NCBI GenBank assembly: GCA_020636435.1
Contig: JACJXX010000002.1
Coordinates: forward strand, 1,364,001-1,428,000
Direction: 5' to 3'
Length of the DNA: 64,000 nucleotides
DNA from: Lewinellaceae bacterium
GTDB taxonomy: Bacteria; Bacteroidota; Bacteroidia; Chitinophagales; Saprospiraceae
Positions 7,383-16,438 of this stretch are shown piece by piece. Each line of letters opens with the position of its first letter. Position 1 is the first letter of the stretch. Under the pieces are notes generated by a model, which ran no database searches, was not told the DNA's origin, and was given only the letters and a program-made list of their open reading frames with translations. The translations under genes were made by a program, and so were the position numbers.

Positions 7383-9308
7383 TTATGGCGATAACCGTAC
7401 GAAGGACTGCCGCCCCGCCCCATTTTCCGTTATCACAAAAGCATGGTAAAGCCCTGCCGGCATGGCGCCATCCAGGTCGATAGCGATGGAACTGCTTCCT
7501 GAATAAGGGGCTATTTCCCGGCGAAAGGCCTCCCGCCCGTAGCTATCCGTGATCCGGACGATAGCCCCGGCAGAAAGCTCCTGCCCTATCCGGAGGTTGA
7601 TCCTGTCCTGCGCGGGGTTAGGAAAGATGCTGAAAGGCAAAGGTTCTGCCGCGGCAATCGCAGGCGTGATGGCCAGCGGCTGAGCAATAAATACTTCATC
7701 ATGCAGGCACGTAATGGGGCAATTGCGGCGAATAATGTCCGCCAGCCGATTGCTCTTGATCCAGGCTTTTTCTTCGAGCGTGAGCCAGGGATCGTTTTCA
7801 TAATAGAACCGGTCGCCATTGCGCAAAGCCAGAAACTGCTGCTCGATAATCCGCATGGCTGTTTCGCCAAACAGGGCATCAGGCATGTGGTCTTCCGCCA
7901 ACATGCCCACCCAGGGGTCGATGTTGTCGACATCCTGATACACCATTTCCAGGCTGGCGCTCATCAGCGGGTCGGAGACGAGCGCTGCGAAGCTGCTCCG
8001 CGGCGCCAGGCCGAAATCGGCGCGGACGGTATTGAAATCGGGCAGGCCCCGGTCTCTGCCCCGGTTGATGTTGAGGGCCACCAGGTCGAGCCCGCCGGCG
8101 CCCGGAGGGCCGAAGAGGAAGTTGCGCAGGCCATCGATGACCTGGCAGTCAAAATCCTGCTCCACGACAGTAGACATGCCGATTAAGTAAGGTTCGATGC
8201 CGCCCACTTCCAGGGTGGCTTCGGGGTTGAAAAAGGCGTCCTTCAGCAGGATGTCGCCCTGGGGCATGGGGTTGCCGCTATCGTCCATTCGAAGCATGGC
8301 GCTGTTGATGGTGGAATGGCCGTAGCGGTAGGCGGCTGCCGAAAACACGTTCATGATGCCAGGATCGGTGTAGGGGTTGTAGCCATTGTAGAGCGGCAGG
8401 CGGACACCGAGCGTGGGCAGCCATTCCTCGTAGGCGATGGCCTGCATCAGGGCGCCCACCAGCTTGCGGGCCTGCTGGTAGAGCCGCTCGTCCGTCCAGC
8501 CCGGAAACTCAGCGGCCAGCTCCGCGCACAGGCGGTTGTGTTCGCGCAGGAAGAGGGTATGCAGGGCCAGCAGGAAGGGGTTTTCGTTGCCCCGTTCGTC
8601 GCCCACTACAAACCAATGCTGCACAAAGGGAAAGGGCATGGCCATGGCGGGCGCAGCAGGGTCGATGGGCGCCCCCAGCTCGCCGGTAATGGTGTTGAAA
8701 GGGGGCAAGTTGCCGGCGGATACCTTCAGCCGCCCGCCGGCAAAGGTGCGCAGCCAGGCGGCCCGCTGCTCATTGCTGCCGTATACAGCGGAAGCATCGA
8801 TATAAGCCGTAATGGCATTGAGGTGCACCCGGGGGTTATCCACTCCGGTTCCCGTTTCCGGATCGTAGGCAGAGCGGTGCATCGGAATGAAGGCCGTGCC
8901 CGTGCCCGCAGGATCGAAGAAGGCATCATAAGGCGGTACGGAAATGTCCATGCTCTCGGTAGGGTCATCGGGCGACAGGGTGATGTCGTGGTCAATGAAC
9001 TGCCCCCAGGCCCAGGCGTAAGCGCTCAGCCCCCGAGGGTCGTCCCTCAGGCTGTTCTGCGCAAAAAGAGCGTTGCTGACAAAACGCGGATTGGGCCGGC
9101 CGGCGCCAGCCGGCTCAGATACGCCATCTTCATAACCTACCGTGGTGGCTCCCACCATCTGAACGCCGGCGGCGCCCCAGCCCGGTTTCAGGAAATTGTT
9201 GTTGCGGCCATCAAGCGCCCGGTATTCCTGGGCGGCCAACGGCTGAATTGCGTTGCCCAGAAGGATAAGAGTGCAAAGTGCGCAAAGGCGAAGTAGAACT
9301 GTCTTCAT
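7383..9308 (-). CDS. Secreted haem peroxidase with T9SS sorting tail
   Basis: A 641-residue animal-type haem peroxidase (An_peroxidase family). A signal peptide (LLRLCALCTLILLGNAIQPL, cleavage after AAQ) precedes the catalytic domain, about residues 25-520. GQFIDHDITL carries the distal His, GNENPFLLALHTLFLREHNR is the typical helix, and YRYGHSTIN carries the proximal His. The C-terminus FSIFPNPAQDRINLRI to the end is a type A T9SS sorting domain, so the protein should be exported by T9SS to the surface or medium. Start ATG 9308 is chosen because it places the signal peptide at the N-terminus; the longer frame adds 12 residues. It probably oxidises halides or organic substrates with H2O2; the substrate is unknown. 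Confidence 0.93.
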   Translation of the reverse strand: MKTVLLRLCALCTLILLGNAIQPLAAQEYRALDGRNNNFLKPGWGAAGVQMVGATTVGYEDGVSEPAGAGRPNPRFVSNALFAQNSLRDDPRGLSAYAWAWGQFIDHDITLSPDDPTESMDISVPPYDAFFDPAGTGTAFIPMHRSAYDPETGTGVDNPRVHLNAITAYIDASAVYGSNEQRAAWLRTFAGGRLKVSAGNLPPFNTITGELGAPIDPAAPAMAMPFPFVQHWFVVGDERGNENPFLLALHTLFLREHNRLCAELAAEFPGWTDERLYQQARKLVGALMQAIAYEEWLPTLGVRLPLYNGYNPYTDPGIMNVFSAAAYRYGHSTINSAMLRMDDSGNPMPQGDILLKDAFFNPEATLEVGGIEPYLIGMSTVVEQDFDCQVIDGLRNFLFGPPGAGGLDLVALNINRGRDRGLPDFNTVRADFGLAPRSSFAALVSDPLMSASLEMVYQDVDNIDPWVGMLAEDHMPDALFGETAMRIIEQQFLALRNGDRFYYENDPWLTLEEKAWIKSNRLADIIRRNCPITCLHDEVFIAQPLAITPAIAAAEPLPFSIFPNPAQDRINLRIGQELSAGAIVRITDSYGREAFRREIAPYSGSSSIAIDLDGAMPAGLYHAFVITENGAGRQSFVRLSP

Positions 9309-9536
9309 AGAGGTATCGTTTTTGTTAAAAACTGGTCTAAGCAATTCTTGCGGGGGCTTCAGAGGGGGGGGATGTAAAAGAGAGGCAATTTAAGTTTTAA
9401 TACTATTTAATCTTAAATTTGTTTCGCACTTTAACATATTTTTTTTGTTAATCCCAAAATTGAATAAGGACGGAACTTGCCAAATATTATAGAACCCAAA
9501 AGCATTCCTTCGTTGTGGCCACTACAACCATTCCAA

Positions 9537-9989
9537 CTATGAATCCATCTCCTTCTGCCCCAACCTCAGCTTCTCCCGGTTGATCTTCCGTCCCATATCG
9601 GCCAGGGAAGTGCGTTCGAACTCGGCGCGCAGCTCCGCCTTGTGGCCGATCCAAAAGTCGTGAACCGGGCAGGGTGCGGCCTGCCCGCAACCGGCAAGGC
9701 CCAGCAGGCATTTGTCGAAGAAGTCCTCCCCTTCCAGGGCAAGCACGATATCGGCCAGGAAGACCTCTTCCGGCGGCCGGGCCAGCGCCACGCCCCCTTT
9801 GGGGCCGCGATAGGAGCGCAAGATGCCCTTTTGGGTAAGGGCCTGAAAGGTCTTGGTCAGAAAGTGGAAGGAAATGTCGAGCTCTTCAGAGATTTCTCTG
9901 ATGTTGACGTACTCTTCCGGAGGCTTTTCCGACACGAGGTAGAGCAGCGCCCGCAATCCGTAGACACAACCATTGGACAGGACTTTCAT
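9537..9989 (-). CDS. Rrf2-family Fe-S transcriptional regulator
   Basis: A 150-residue regulator of the Rrf2/IscR/NsrR family. The N-terminal winged helix includes YGLRALLYLV, the IREISEELDISFHFLTKTFQ recognition region and the wing GPKGGVALARP. Three cysteines in CLLGLAGCGQAAPC (about residues 93-106) fit the ligand loop for an Fe-S cluster, so it probably senses NO, oxygen, redox state or Fe-S status. It sits between the peroxidase and a CHU_C gene, all on the minus strand; control of the peroxidase is possible but not shown. The palindrome at 10008-10027 just upstream might be its own operator. Confidence 0.93.
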   Translation of the reverse strand: MKVLSNGCVYGLRALLYLVSEKPPEEYVNIREISEELDISFHFLTKTFQALTQKGILRSYRGPKGGVALARPPEEVFLADIVLALEGEDFFDKCLLGLAGCGQAAPCPVHDFWIGHKAELRAEFERTSLADMGRKINREKLRLGQKEMDS

Positions 9990-10007
9990 AGATACAGTTT
10001 TTTGGCC

Positions 10008-10027
10008 GCGCCAGATTCATCTGGCGC
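10008..10027. promoter_or_regulatory. Perfect inverted repeat upstream of the Rrf2 gene
   Basis: GCGCCAGAT-TC-ATCTGGCGC between the end of the CHU_C gene (10053) and the Rrf2 start (9989). It could be an operator or a hairpin terminator of the upstream gene; no T run follows it on the minus strand, which slightly favours an operator. Confidence 0.4.
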
Positions 10028-10052
10028 ATAATTTATCTGAGTGTATTTACGG

Positions 10053-12254
10053 CTACCGCACCAGGAGAACCTCTCCTTTGTAGCATTCTTCTTCGCCAGA
10101 CGCATTCACCACCTCCACATAAAAAGCATAAACGCCAACCGGGGCCGGTTCCTCCCCGAAGCGGCCATCCCAAAACCGGGCGCGGTCTCGTGAACTGAAG
10201 TTCGACTGGTCGTACACCAACCCGCCCCAGCGGTTGAAGATGCCAAAATAAAGTACCTGTACTTCCGCGCCGGAGTAGAGCCCGAAGCGGTCGTTGCGGC
10301 CGTCATCGTTGGGAGAAAAGGCATTGGGAATGTAAATGGGGCAACTTTGGCCCACCGTCACCGAGTCTACGGCGCTGCAGCCTTCAGCATCGAGCACAGA
10401 GAGTTGGAAAAGGCCCGGCGCCAGGCCCGTAAATTCAGGCTCCGGTTGTTCCACGCCATTCAAAACATAGAGAAAAGGGCCGGTTCCGCCACTGGTTTCC
10501 ACCCGCACCGCACCGTTTAGTGTTCCACACCGGCTGGGCGCCACCTCCACTTTTGATATCCGGGGAGGATCGTATTCGGGGATTGAAGCGGGCCTGGCAG
10601 CGGTACAGCCATTGTCGTCAGTTACCATTAAAGCATAGGTTCCGGGGCTGAGGTTTTCAAAATAACCCGAGCTCCGGGGCGGCCCGCCATTGAGGCTGTA
10701 AGCAAGCGGGCCGGAACCACCGGTAGCGGCGACTGCCAGGCTGCTGTTCTCCGGCCCGCAGGCAAGGGCATCAACGCCTGTAATTTCGAGGCTTTCGGCC
10801 AATGGGATGTCAACGGTTTCGATATCTGAACATCCCGCCTCGTCGATGACGGAGACCAGAAGAAGCCCGGCATCCAGCCCGGCGAATTCCGGATCGGCCT
10901 GCCCCGCCCCGCCATCGAGGCTGTACAGCAGGCCGCCTGTCCCTCCGCCGGCGTCGACAGAAAGCGTGTTTTGCCCCGGCCCGCAGGCCTTTATGCCAAT
11001 CCTTTCTATCTGCGGGCCAGGCTGGCCGGGAATAGTGGCCGTTTGAACAGCGCTGCAGCCCTGGCTATCGACAACTCTTATTTCGTAAACACCGCCGGCC
11101 AAGCCGGCAAACTGAGGGCTGTCCACTGCCGCGCCTCCGTTCAGGCCGTACTGGTAAGGCGGCACTCCCCCCCCTGCTTCTACTGTAATGGCCCCAACCC
11201 CTGCCCCGCAACTGTCAGCCTGCACCATGGCCGCTGTTATGCCGGGAGCATCCCCTATCGCTTCCACCGTTGCCATTTGCCGGGCGGTGCACCCCTGCCC
11301 GTCCTGAACGTAAACGGTATAATCGCCGGGAGGCAGGCCGGTGAACGTCCCGTTGGATTGGAAGCTGATGTTGTCCAGGCTGTAGGAAAGCGGCCCGTTG
11401 CCGCCGGCGGCGAGCAGCTCGATGCGCCCCTGTGGGCTGGCACAAGTGGTAGGGGTGGTATTCGCAGCAATCACTTCAATCGGATTGGCAGCCAGAAACT
11501 CCAGCAGGCTGGCCGCGCCGAAAATCCGGGTTCCCAGGGCGCATACCTGGTTGAGTTGCCCGGAATCAAAGTCGACCTGCAGGACCACGCCGTTGCCGGC
11601 GTCATTGGTGGCGTAGGTAGCCGTGTTGTCACAATCCTCCACGAAAGTGACAATGCCGAAAATCTGTCCGCCGGCGTTGAAGTTCAGGCGAACCGAGCTG
11701 TTGGAGGGGTTGTCCAGGTCGACATCGATCATCTGGTTGGTGGTGGAGGCCATGATGAGTTGGCCCTGGTAGAAGGTAAGGTCGCCGGCAGCTCCGTACC
11801 CAATATCGCCCAGGTAGCTGTGTTGCATGGTGTTGATATCGAGAACATAGAGATCGCCGCTGCCGCCGGCAGCATAGATGCGGCCTTCGCCGTCGGCCAC
11901 CAGGGAAGTAAAAAAGGGAGCGTTGTTGTTGGGCAGGGTGTATTCCAGCGACGTGGCCCCGGAGCTTTCGGCAATGGTGTATAGCCGCCCGTCGGTTGTG
12001 ATGCCCCAAAGGCGGCCGTCGTCGGTATAGGTAATGTCGCTGATGCTTCCCCCGCCGGCGATTTGCACGGAAGCAACATACTGAATGGCACAGTTGTCTA
12101 TATCGACGCTGAACAGCTCCCGGTTGCTATTGATAATGAGAAATTCCTGCCCGAGCAGCGAACCCGCCTGAAAAACCACCATCATTAAAAAAGGAACGAG
12201 CCTGGCAAGCTTCCGAAAACCTACCCTCCCATCCGATGAGCCGTTAAAAATCAT
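10053..12254 (-). CDS. Secreted SprB-repeat protein with CHU_C sorting domain
   Basis: About 733 residues from ATG 12254, chosen because a signal peptide follows (RKLARLVPFLMMVVFQAGSL, then LGQ); the open frame extends 32 codons further upstream. Residues about 30-250 are a propeller-like region with short beta repeats (DGRLWGITTDGRLYTIAES, GRIYAAGGSGDLYVLDI). About five SprB-like repeats of roughly 75 residues follow, each with a Cys-containing QGC or EGC turn and SGGTGPFLYVLNG-type strands. The tail IPNAFSPNDDGRNDRFGLYS to GEVLLVR is the gliding-motility/CHU_C type B sorting domain. It is therefore a T9SS cell-surface protein, probably an adhesin; the ligand is unknown. Confidence 0.9.
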   Translation of the reverse strand: MIFNGSSDGRVGFRKLARLVPFLMMVVFQAGSLLGQEFLIINSNRELFSVDIDNCAIQYVASVQIAGGGSISDITYTDDGRLWGITTDGRLYTIAESSGATSLEYTLPNNNAPFFTSLVADGEGRIYAAGGSGDLYVLDINTMQHSYLGDIGYGAAGDLTFYQGQLIMASTTNQMIDVDLDNPSNSSVRLNFNAGGQIFGIVTFVEDCDNTATYATNDAGNGVVLQVDFDSGQLNQVCALGTRIFGAASLLEFLAANPIEVIAANTTPTTCASPQGRIELLAAGGNGPLSYSLDNISFQSNGTFTGLPPGDYTVYVQDGQGCTARQMATVEAIGDAPGITAAMVQADSCGAGVGAITVEAGGGVPPYQYGLNGGAAVDSPQFAGLAGGVYEIRVVDSQGCSAVQTATIPGQPGPQIERIGIKACGPGQNTLSVDAGGGTGGLLYSLDGGAGQADPEFAGLDAGLLLVSVIDEAGCSDIETVDIPLAESLEITGVDALACGPENSSLAVAATGGSGPLAYSLNGGPPRSSGYFENLSPGTYALMVTDDNGCTAARPASIPEYDPPRISKVEVAPSRCGTLNGAVRVETSGGTGPFLYVLNGVEQPEPEFTGLAPGLFQLSVLDAEGCSAVDSVTVGQSCPIYIPNAFSPNDDGRNDRFGLYSGAEVQVLYFGIFNRWGGLVYDQSNFSSRDRARFWDGRFGEEPAPVGVYAFYVEVVNASGEEECYKGEVLLVR

Positions 12255-12746
12255 GCGAAAATTATTTTCGGGTAAATTATCACCCTCATCCGAAAATTTC
12301 AAGCTGGTATTGGCAAGGCCGCCAACAGAAAGCAATTTCCGGGAAGGCAAAGTTTGATTTTTAGTGACTGTTTAGCTGGGTCTCTGGTGCTTTAGCCACT
12401 AAGGCACCCCGTACCCATAGGGTCGGGGCACAAAACCCCACGAAAATTTTCCCGCAGGGATGCCTTACGGCAAGTGCGGCTTTTCCCATGGGGATGCCTT
12501 ACGGCAAGTGTTTTCGTGTTTTCGTGGCGAGAAAGCGGGAGCCTGCTAAATAGTTACGATTTTTACCCTAATATTTTCCCATAAGCTATAAAGAAAAAAT
12601 ATTTTTTTGATAGCTTAGCACTTCCTAAAATCCTACAGCACCCTCAAATTACCTGCACCCCAAAGATGTTTCCAGTGATAACCCGGCCCCTTTACACTTT
12701 TACACTTTTACACATTCACACAACCTCACACATTCACCCAATAGCT
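12255..12746. other. Intergenic region: duplicated segment and G-poor leader
   Basis: No gene is supported. A roughly 30-bp direct repeat (GGGATGCCTTACGGCAAGTG) occurs twice near 12457-12511. The last 55 bases before the GMC start consist of an octamer-like microsatellite, ACACTTTT ACACTTTT ACACATTC and variants, almost free of G on the sense strand. A weak promoter for the CHU_C gene (TTG-N20-TAATTTAC on the minus strand near 12270-12302) can be drawn. Confidence 0.5.
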
Positions 12747-14456
12747 ATGTACTTCAATTCAAAAAAACAGGAAGAGAATGCCTACGATGCGATCGTTATC
12801 GGCTCGGGCATCAGCGGCGGCTGGGCCGCCAAGGAGCTTTCCGAAAAGGGGCTGAAAACGCTGGTCCTGGAGCGCGGGCGCATGGTCAAACACGGAGACT
12901 ACCCCACGGCGATGACCGAGCCATGGGAGTTCAAGTACCGCAATACCACTATGCCGACGGAGGTGCTCAAAGATTATGAAAAACAGAACCGCACCGGCTA
13001 CACCATAAAGGAGGAGAGCATCCATTGGTGGGTCAAAGATACCGAGCACCCCTATACGGAGGTCAAGCGCTTCGACTGGATGCGCGGATACCACGTCGGC
13101 GGGCGCTCGCTGATGTGGGGGCGGCACTCCTACCGCCTGAGCGACCTCGACTTCGAGGCCAACGCCCGGGATGGCTATGGGGTGGATTGGCCCATCCGCT
13201 ATAAAGACATCGCTTCCTGGTATGATTACGTAGAACAATTCGCCGGCATACAGGGGCAGGCCGAAGGCCTGGCGCACCTGCCCGACGGCAAATTCCTGCC
13301 GCCCATCGCCCTCAACTGCGTAGAAGAGCACCTGAGGGGAAGCATGAAGCAAAACTTCGGCCGCACCCTGACCATCGGCCGGACGGCCAACCTGACGCAG
13401 GCCCACCTGGGCCGCGGGCCCTGCCAGTACCGCAACCGCTGCATCCGGGGCTGCCCCTACGCCGGATATTTCAGCAGCAACTCCGCCACCCTGCCGGCAG
13501 CGGAGAAGACCGGCAATATGACCATCCGCCCAAATTCGGTGGTGCATTCCATCATTTTCGATCCGGAAACCAAACGGGCCAGCGGGGTGCGGGTGCTCGA
13601 CGCCGAGACTGGCGAAAGCCTGGAGTTCTTCGCCCGCGTCATCTTCTGCTGCGCTTCCGCCCTGGGCACCACCCAAATCCTGCTCAACTCCGCCAGCGAA
13701 CACCACCCCGACGGGCTGGGCAACAGCAGCGGCCAGTTGGGCCGCAACCTGATGGACCACCACTTCCGCTGCGGCGCACGTGGCATCCACGATGGCTTCG
13801 CCGACCGCTTTTACAAGGGCCGCCGCCCCACCGGCTTCTACATCGCCCGCTTTCGCAACCTCGACAAGCAAAGCGAGCGCAAAGACTACCTGCGCGGCTT
13901 TGGCTACCAGGGCGCCGGCAGCCGCCGCGACTGGACGCAGGGCGTCAAGGAACTGGATGTGAGCCTGGGCGCTGAGTTCAAAGAAAAACTCATCGTTCCC
14001 GGCCCCTGGCAGTTGGGCATGACCGCCTTCGGCGAATGCCTGCCTTACGAGGAAAACCGGGTGACCCTCAATAAAGAGCTGCTCGACAAACACGGCCTGC
14101 CGACCCTCACCATCGATTGCGAGTTCAAGGAAAACGAGAAGGCCATGCGAAAGGATATGATGGCCGACGCCGCCGAGATGCTGCAGGCCGCCGGCTTCAG
14201 GGATGTCGAAACCTTCGACGACGAATCCTATCCGGGCCTGGGCATCCACGAAATGGGCACCGCCCGCATGGGCCGCAACCCGAAAACCTCCGTGCTCAAT
14301 CAATGGAACCAGGTGTGGGACGCCCCCAACGTGTTCGTCACCGACGGCGCCTGCATGACCTCCGCCGGCTGCCAGAACCCGTCGTTGACTTATATGGCAC
14401 TGACCGCCCGCGCGGCCGATTACGCCGTGAATGAATTGAAGAAAATGAACCTTTAG
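12747..14456 (+). CDS. GMC-family oxidoreductase, FAD-dependent
   Basis: A 569-residue glucose-methanol-choline oxidoreductase. The FAD-binding dinucleotide fold is at the N-terminus (AIVIGSGISGGWAAKEL, then LVLERG); GGRSLMWGRHSYR near 115 is the second flavin segment, and the C-terminal GACMTSAGCQNPSLTYMALT is the family's last flavin-binding stretch. A Cys-containing insert, CQYRNRCIRGCPYAGYF, resembles the segment seen in gluconate and sorbitol dehydrogenase large subunits. ATG 12747 is chosen over the upstream in-frame ATG at 12666 because the latter would translate the microsatellite leader. The next gene encodes the matching small subunit, so a membrane-linked dehydrogenase of a sugar or polyol is likely; the substrate is unknown. 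Confidence 0.93.
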   Translation: MYFNSKKQEENAYDAIVIGSGISGGWAAKELSEKGLKTLVLERGRMVKHGDYPTAMTEPWEFKYRNTTMPTEVLKDYEKQNRTGYTIKEESIHWWVKDTEHPYTEVKRFDWMRGYHVGGRSLMWGRHSYRLSDLDFEANARDGYGVDWPIRYKDIASWYDYVEQFAGIQGQAEGLAHLPDGKFLPPIALNCVEEHLRGSMKQNFGRTLTIGRTANLTQAHLGRGPCQYRNRCIRGCPYAGYFSSNSATLPAAEKTGNMTIRPNSVVHSIIFDPETKRASGVRVLDAETGESLEFFARVIFCCASALGTTQILLNSASEHHPDGLGNSSGQLGRNLMDHHFRCGARGIHDGFADRFYKGRRPTGFYIARFRNLDKQSERKDYLRGFGYQGAGSRRDWTQGVKELDVSLGAEFKEKLIVPGPWQLGMTAFGECLPYEENRVTLNKELLDKHGLPTLTIDCEFKENEKAMRKDMMADAAEMLQAAGFRDVETFDDESYPGLGIHEMGTARMGRNPKTSVLNQWNQVWDAPNVFVTDGACMTSAGCQNPSLTYMALTARAADYAVNELKKMNL

Positions 14457-14535
14457 TTTGTTGTTGGTTGTCTGTTGCTTGTTGATAGTTCTGCAACCGA
14501 CAACCGACAACCGACAACAATCAACCAATAACTCA

Positions 14536-15135
14536 ATGGACCGCAGAGAAGCCATAAAAAGAACCGCCCTGCTCACGGGCTTTGCCATATCTGCCTCCAC
14601 TGCCGCCAGCCTGCTTCAAGGCTGCCAGCCGGAGGCCAAAAGCCCGCTCGATAGCTGGGTGCCCCGGTTTTTCACCAAAGAACAGGGGCTCACCCTGGCG
14701 GAGATCGGCGAAGTTATCCTCCCAAAAACGGATACGCCGGGCGCCAAAGACGTCTTTGTACACGAATTCGTCGACCTGATGGTAGCCGATTGCAAGGAAC
14801 CGGAAGACAAAAAGCTGTTCCGCGACGGCATGGCCCAGCTGATGGCCGGCTGCGAACAGGCCAACGGCAAATCCTTCCTCGGCTGCAGCCCCGAGCAGCA
14901 ACTGGCCTTCCTCAACGAGCAGGACCAGGCTGCCCGCGCCACCGTGGACGCCAACCCCGATCTGGACGACGAGGACTATCCCTTCTTCCTGAAGCTGAAG
15001 CAGCTCATCCTGCTGGGGTATTTCACCTCCGAGCCGGTGGGCACCGAAGTGCTGGTGTATGATCCGGTGCCGGGCGTGAACGAAGCCTGCCGGCCCTACG
15101 AGGCAGGGACGCCGGATTGGGCGCCGAACCGGTAG
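14536..15135 (+). CDS. Gluconate 2-dehydrogenase subunit 3-like lipoprotein
   Basis: A 199-residue protein of the gluconate 2-dehydrogenase subunit 3 family. ATG 14536 yields MDRREAIKRTALLTGFAISA followed by a lipobox-like LLQGC: a twin-arginine-like motif (DRREAIKR) combined with a lipidation site, so export as a folded lipoprotein is plausible. The mature part contains LAEIGEVILPKTDTPGA and FVDLMVADC, typical of the family. It lies 79 bp after the GMC gene and probably anchors or matures it. The spacer is a CAACCGA-type microsatellite. The in-frame start at 14458 lies in that spacer and is rejected. Confidence 0.9.
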   Translation: MDRREAIKRTALLTGFAISASTAASLLQGCQPEAKSPLDSWVPRFFTKEQGLTLAEIGEVILPKTDTPGAKDVFVHEFVDLMVADCKEPEDKKLFRDGMAQLMAGCEQANGKSFLGCSPEQQLAFLNEQDQAARATVDANPDLDDEDYPFFLKLKQLILLGYFTSEPVGTEVLVYDPVPGVNEACRPYEAGTPDWAPNR

Positions 15136-15440
15136 GGGAGCTGACTTGATTGATTCGGAATTCAATATTCAAGGCTGGCCCAACCTGCCGGGTTTTCGGT
15201 TCGTTTTTTCCCTGGCTAACCCGGCAGTGTTTATCGCAGATGCAGTGGAACCGCTATTGCAATGGCCTTGGGTAAAACGTCTTCGACAAACGCTGCCGGG
15301 TTTAGCAAAGCAGGGGCCATTTCGGAAACCCGGCAGGTTGAACGGTATTACCGCTATAAAATGACCTAAAAATGATTCCACCCCTACACTAAAGGGCCCC
15401 ATGCTGCGTTATGGCTTGCGAAAACAACCAACTCCAAGCC
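15136..15440. repeat. Nested palindromic repeat
   Basis: Two nested inverted-repeat pairs built on the same motif. The outer pair is CAACCTGCCGGGTTTTCGG (15181-15199) against TTCGGAAACCCGGCAGGTTG (15321-15340). The inner pair is GCTAACCCGGCAGTGTTT (15215-15232) against AAACGCTGCCGGGTTTAGC (15288-15306). The result could fold as one long cruciform or as two hairpins. No protein-coding feature is supported; a 72-codon frame here only reads through the palindrome. Confidence 0.75.
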
Positions 15441-15980
15441 ATGTATCGCATTTATATTCTTTTCCTATTCATCGCCGCGCTCAGCAGTTGCTCCCGCGAC
15501 AAAGGCAAGACCCAGGGAGACCTGCAGAGGATTTATCTGGCCATCAACGAGGGACAAATGGACAAGGTCAACGACATGCTGGTGCCGGAAAATAAACTGT
15601 CGGTTTCCCCTCTGGAAAGCGACGGCTATACCAAAGAGCTGTACGGCCAGGTGCACGTGCTGGAAAGCATCAGCATCGGCGATGACGAGATGGTCATCTA
15701 CAAACTGGAAAAACACGAGCGCAACCGGGGCGTACAGCGGCGGATGGACTCCGAAGACTTCAAAGAACGCCGGGAGGCAGGCGAGGTTAAGTCGGTCAAT
15801 GAAGACAGCGGCGTCATTGTATACACCGAGCGGCAGATGGCTTTCCGGGTGAAGATGGCGGATGGAGAATACCGCTACATCATCGACCCGACGGAAAAAG
15901 CGCTCAACATGCACTTTCCCAATAAGCGGAAGGAGGTGGAGCAGTTGATTGAGAAGTATTTTCCGGGAGGAGTGAAGTAG
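15441..15980 (+). CDS. Hypothetical lipoprotein
   Basis: A 179-residue predicted lipoprotein: MYRIYILFLFIAALSSCSRD has a short basic start, hydrophobic stretch and lipobox LSSC. ATG 15441 is chosen for this; the longer frame from 15411 adds ten polar residues. The mature protein is charged, with strands such as VHVLESISIGDDEMVIYKLE, and ends FPNKRKEVEQLIEKYFPGGVK. It resembles small periplasmic DUF4878-like or NTF2-like lipoproteins only in size. Not recognised; function unknown. Confidence 0.7.
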   Translation: MYRIYILFLFIAALSSCSRDKGKTQGDLQRIYLAINEGQMDKVNDMLVPENKLSVSPLESDGYTKELYGQVHVLESISIGDDEMVIYKLEKHERNRGVQRRMDSEDFKERREAGEVKSVNEDSGVIVYTERQMAFRVKMADGEYRYIIDPTEKALNMHFPNKRKEVEQLIEKYFPGGVK

Positions 15981-16030
15981 GTATCTGAATGCTTCTCTTC
16001 CTTGTCATCTGCCACAAAAAGGTTAACCCA

Positions 16031-16432
16031 ATGGAAAAAAGAACAAAAGACAATCCCTGGCAACTCAAAACGCCGCCTCAGTCCTCGGGCTATGAAATGT
16101 ACCTCGATGAAAAGGACGGCAAGGAGATCATCGTCTGCACTGTGGGAAAGACGGTTCTCCATTACGACGCCCGCTGCATCAACGACCTGCACCAGATGCT
16201 GAAAGCCCACGGCGATTGGATGGACCTGGGCGCCGCCGACGAACAAAAAGAGGCCAAGCCCGGCACAGTCGAAGCCTGGGGCCGTTCACCAGAAAACCCC
16301 ATTGGCGGCTGGTACGGCCTGAAAAAAGGCCTCCGGGGGCGGTTTGGCATGTATCTCCCCCCGCTGATGGAAGCGCTGGGCCTGGCCGAAGTAACGCACG
16401 AAAAGCGAAACAATAAAATGCGGGCATTGTGA
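16031..16432 (+). CDS. Conserved DUF6855-like protein
   Basis: A 133-residue soluble protein starting MEKRTKDNPWQLKTPPQSSG. Highly patterned segments (IIVCTVGKTVLHYDARCIND, LHQMLKAHGDWMDLGAADEQ, GTVEAWGRSPENPIGGWYGL, GRFGMYLPPLMEALGLAEV) recall a widespread conserved hypothetical family, DUF6855 as I recall it. ATG 16031 is chosen because the longer frame begins with an unrelated hydrophobic stretch that overlaps the intergenic region. There is no signal peptide. Function unknown. It is convergent with the OmpA-like gene, ending 6 bp away. Confidence 0.8.
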   Translation: MEKRTKDNPWQLKTPPQSSGYEMYLDEKDGKEIIVCTVGKTVLHYDARCINDLHQMLKAHGDWMDLGAADEQKEAKPGTVEAWGRSPENPIGGWYGLKKGLRGRFGMYLPPLMEALGLAEVTHEKRNNKMRAL

Positions 16433-16438
16433 CGGCGT

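Noticed and set aside
12759..14600. 613-codon ORF opposite the GMC gene
   Set aside because: Antisense shadow; low-complexity Gly/Ala/Val/His composition and no motif.
15146..15364. 72-codon ORF after the subunit 3 gene
   Set aside because: It reads through the nested palindrome.
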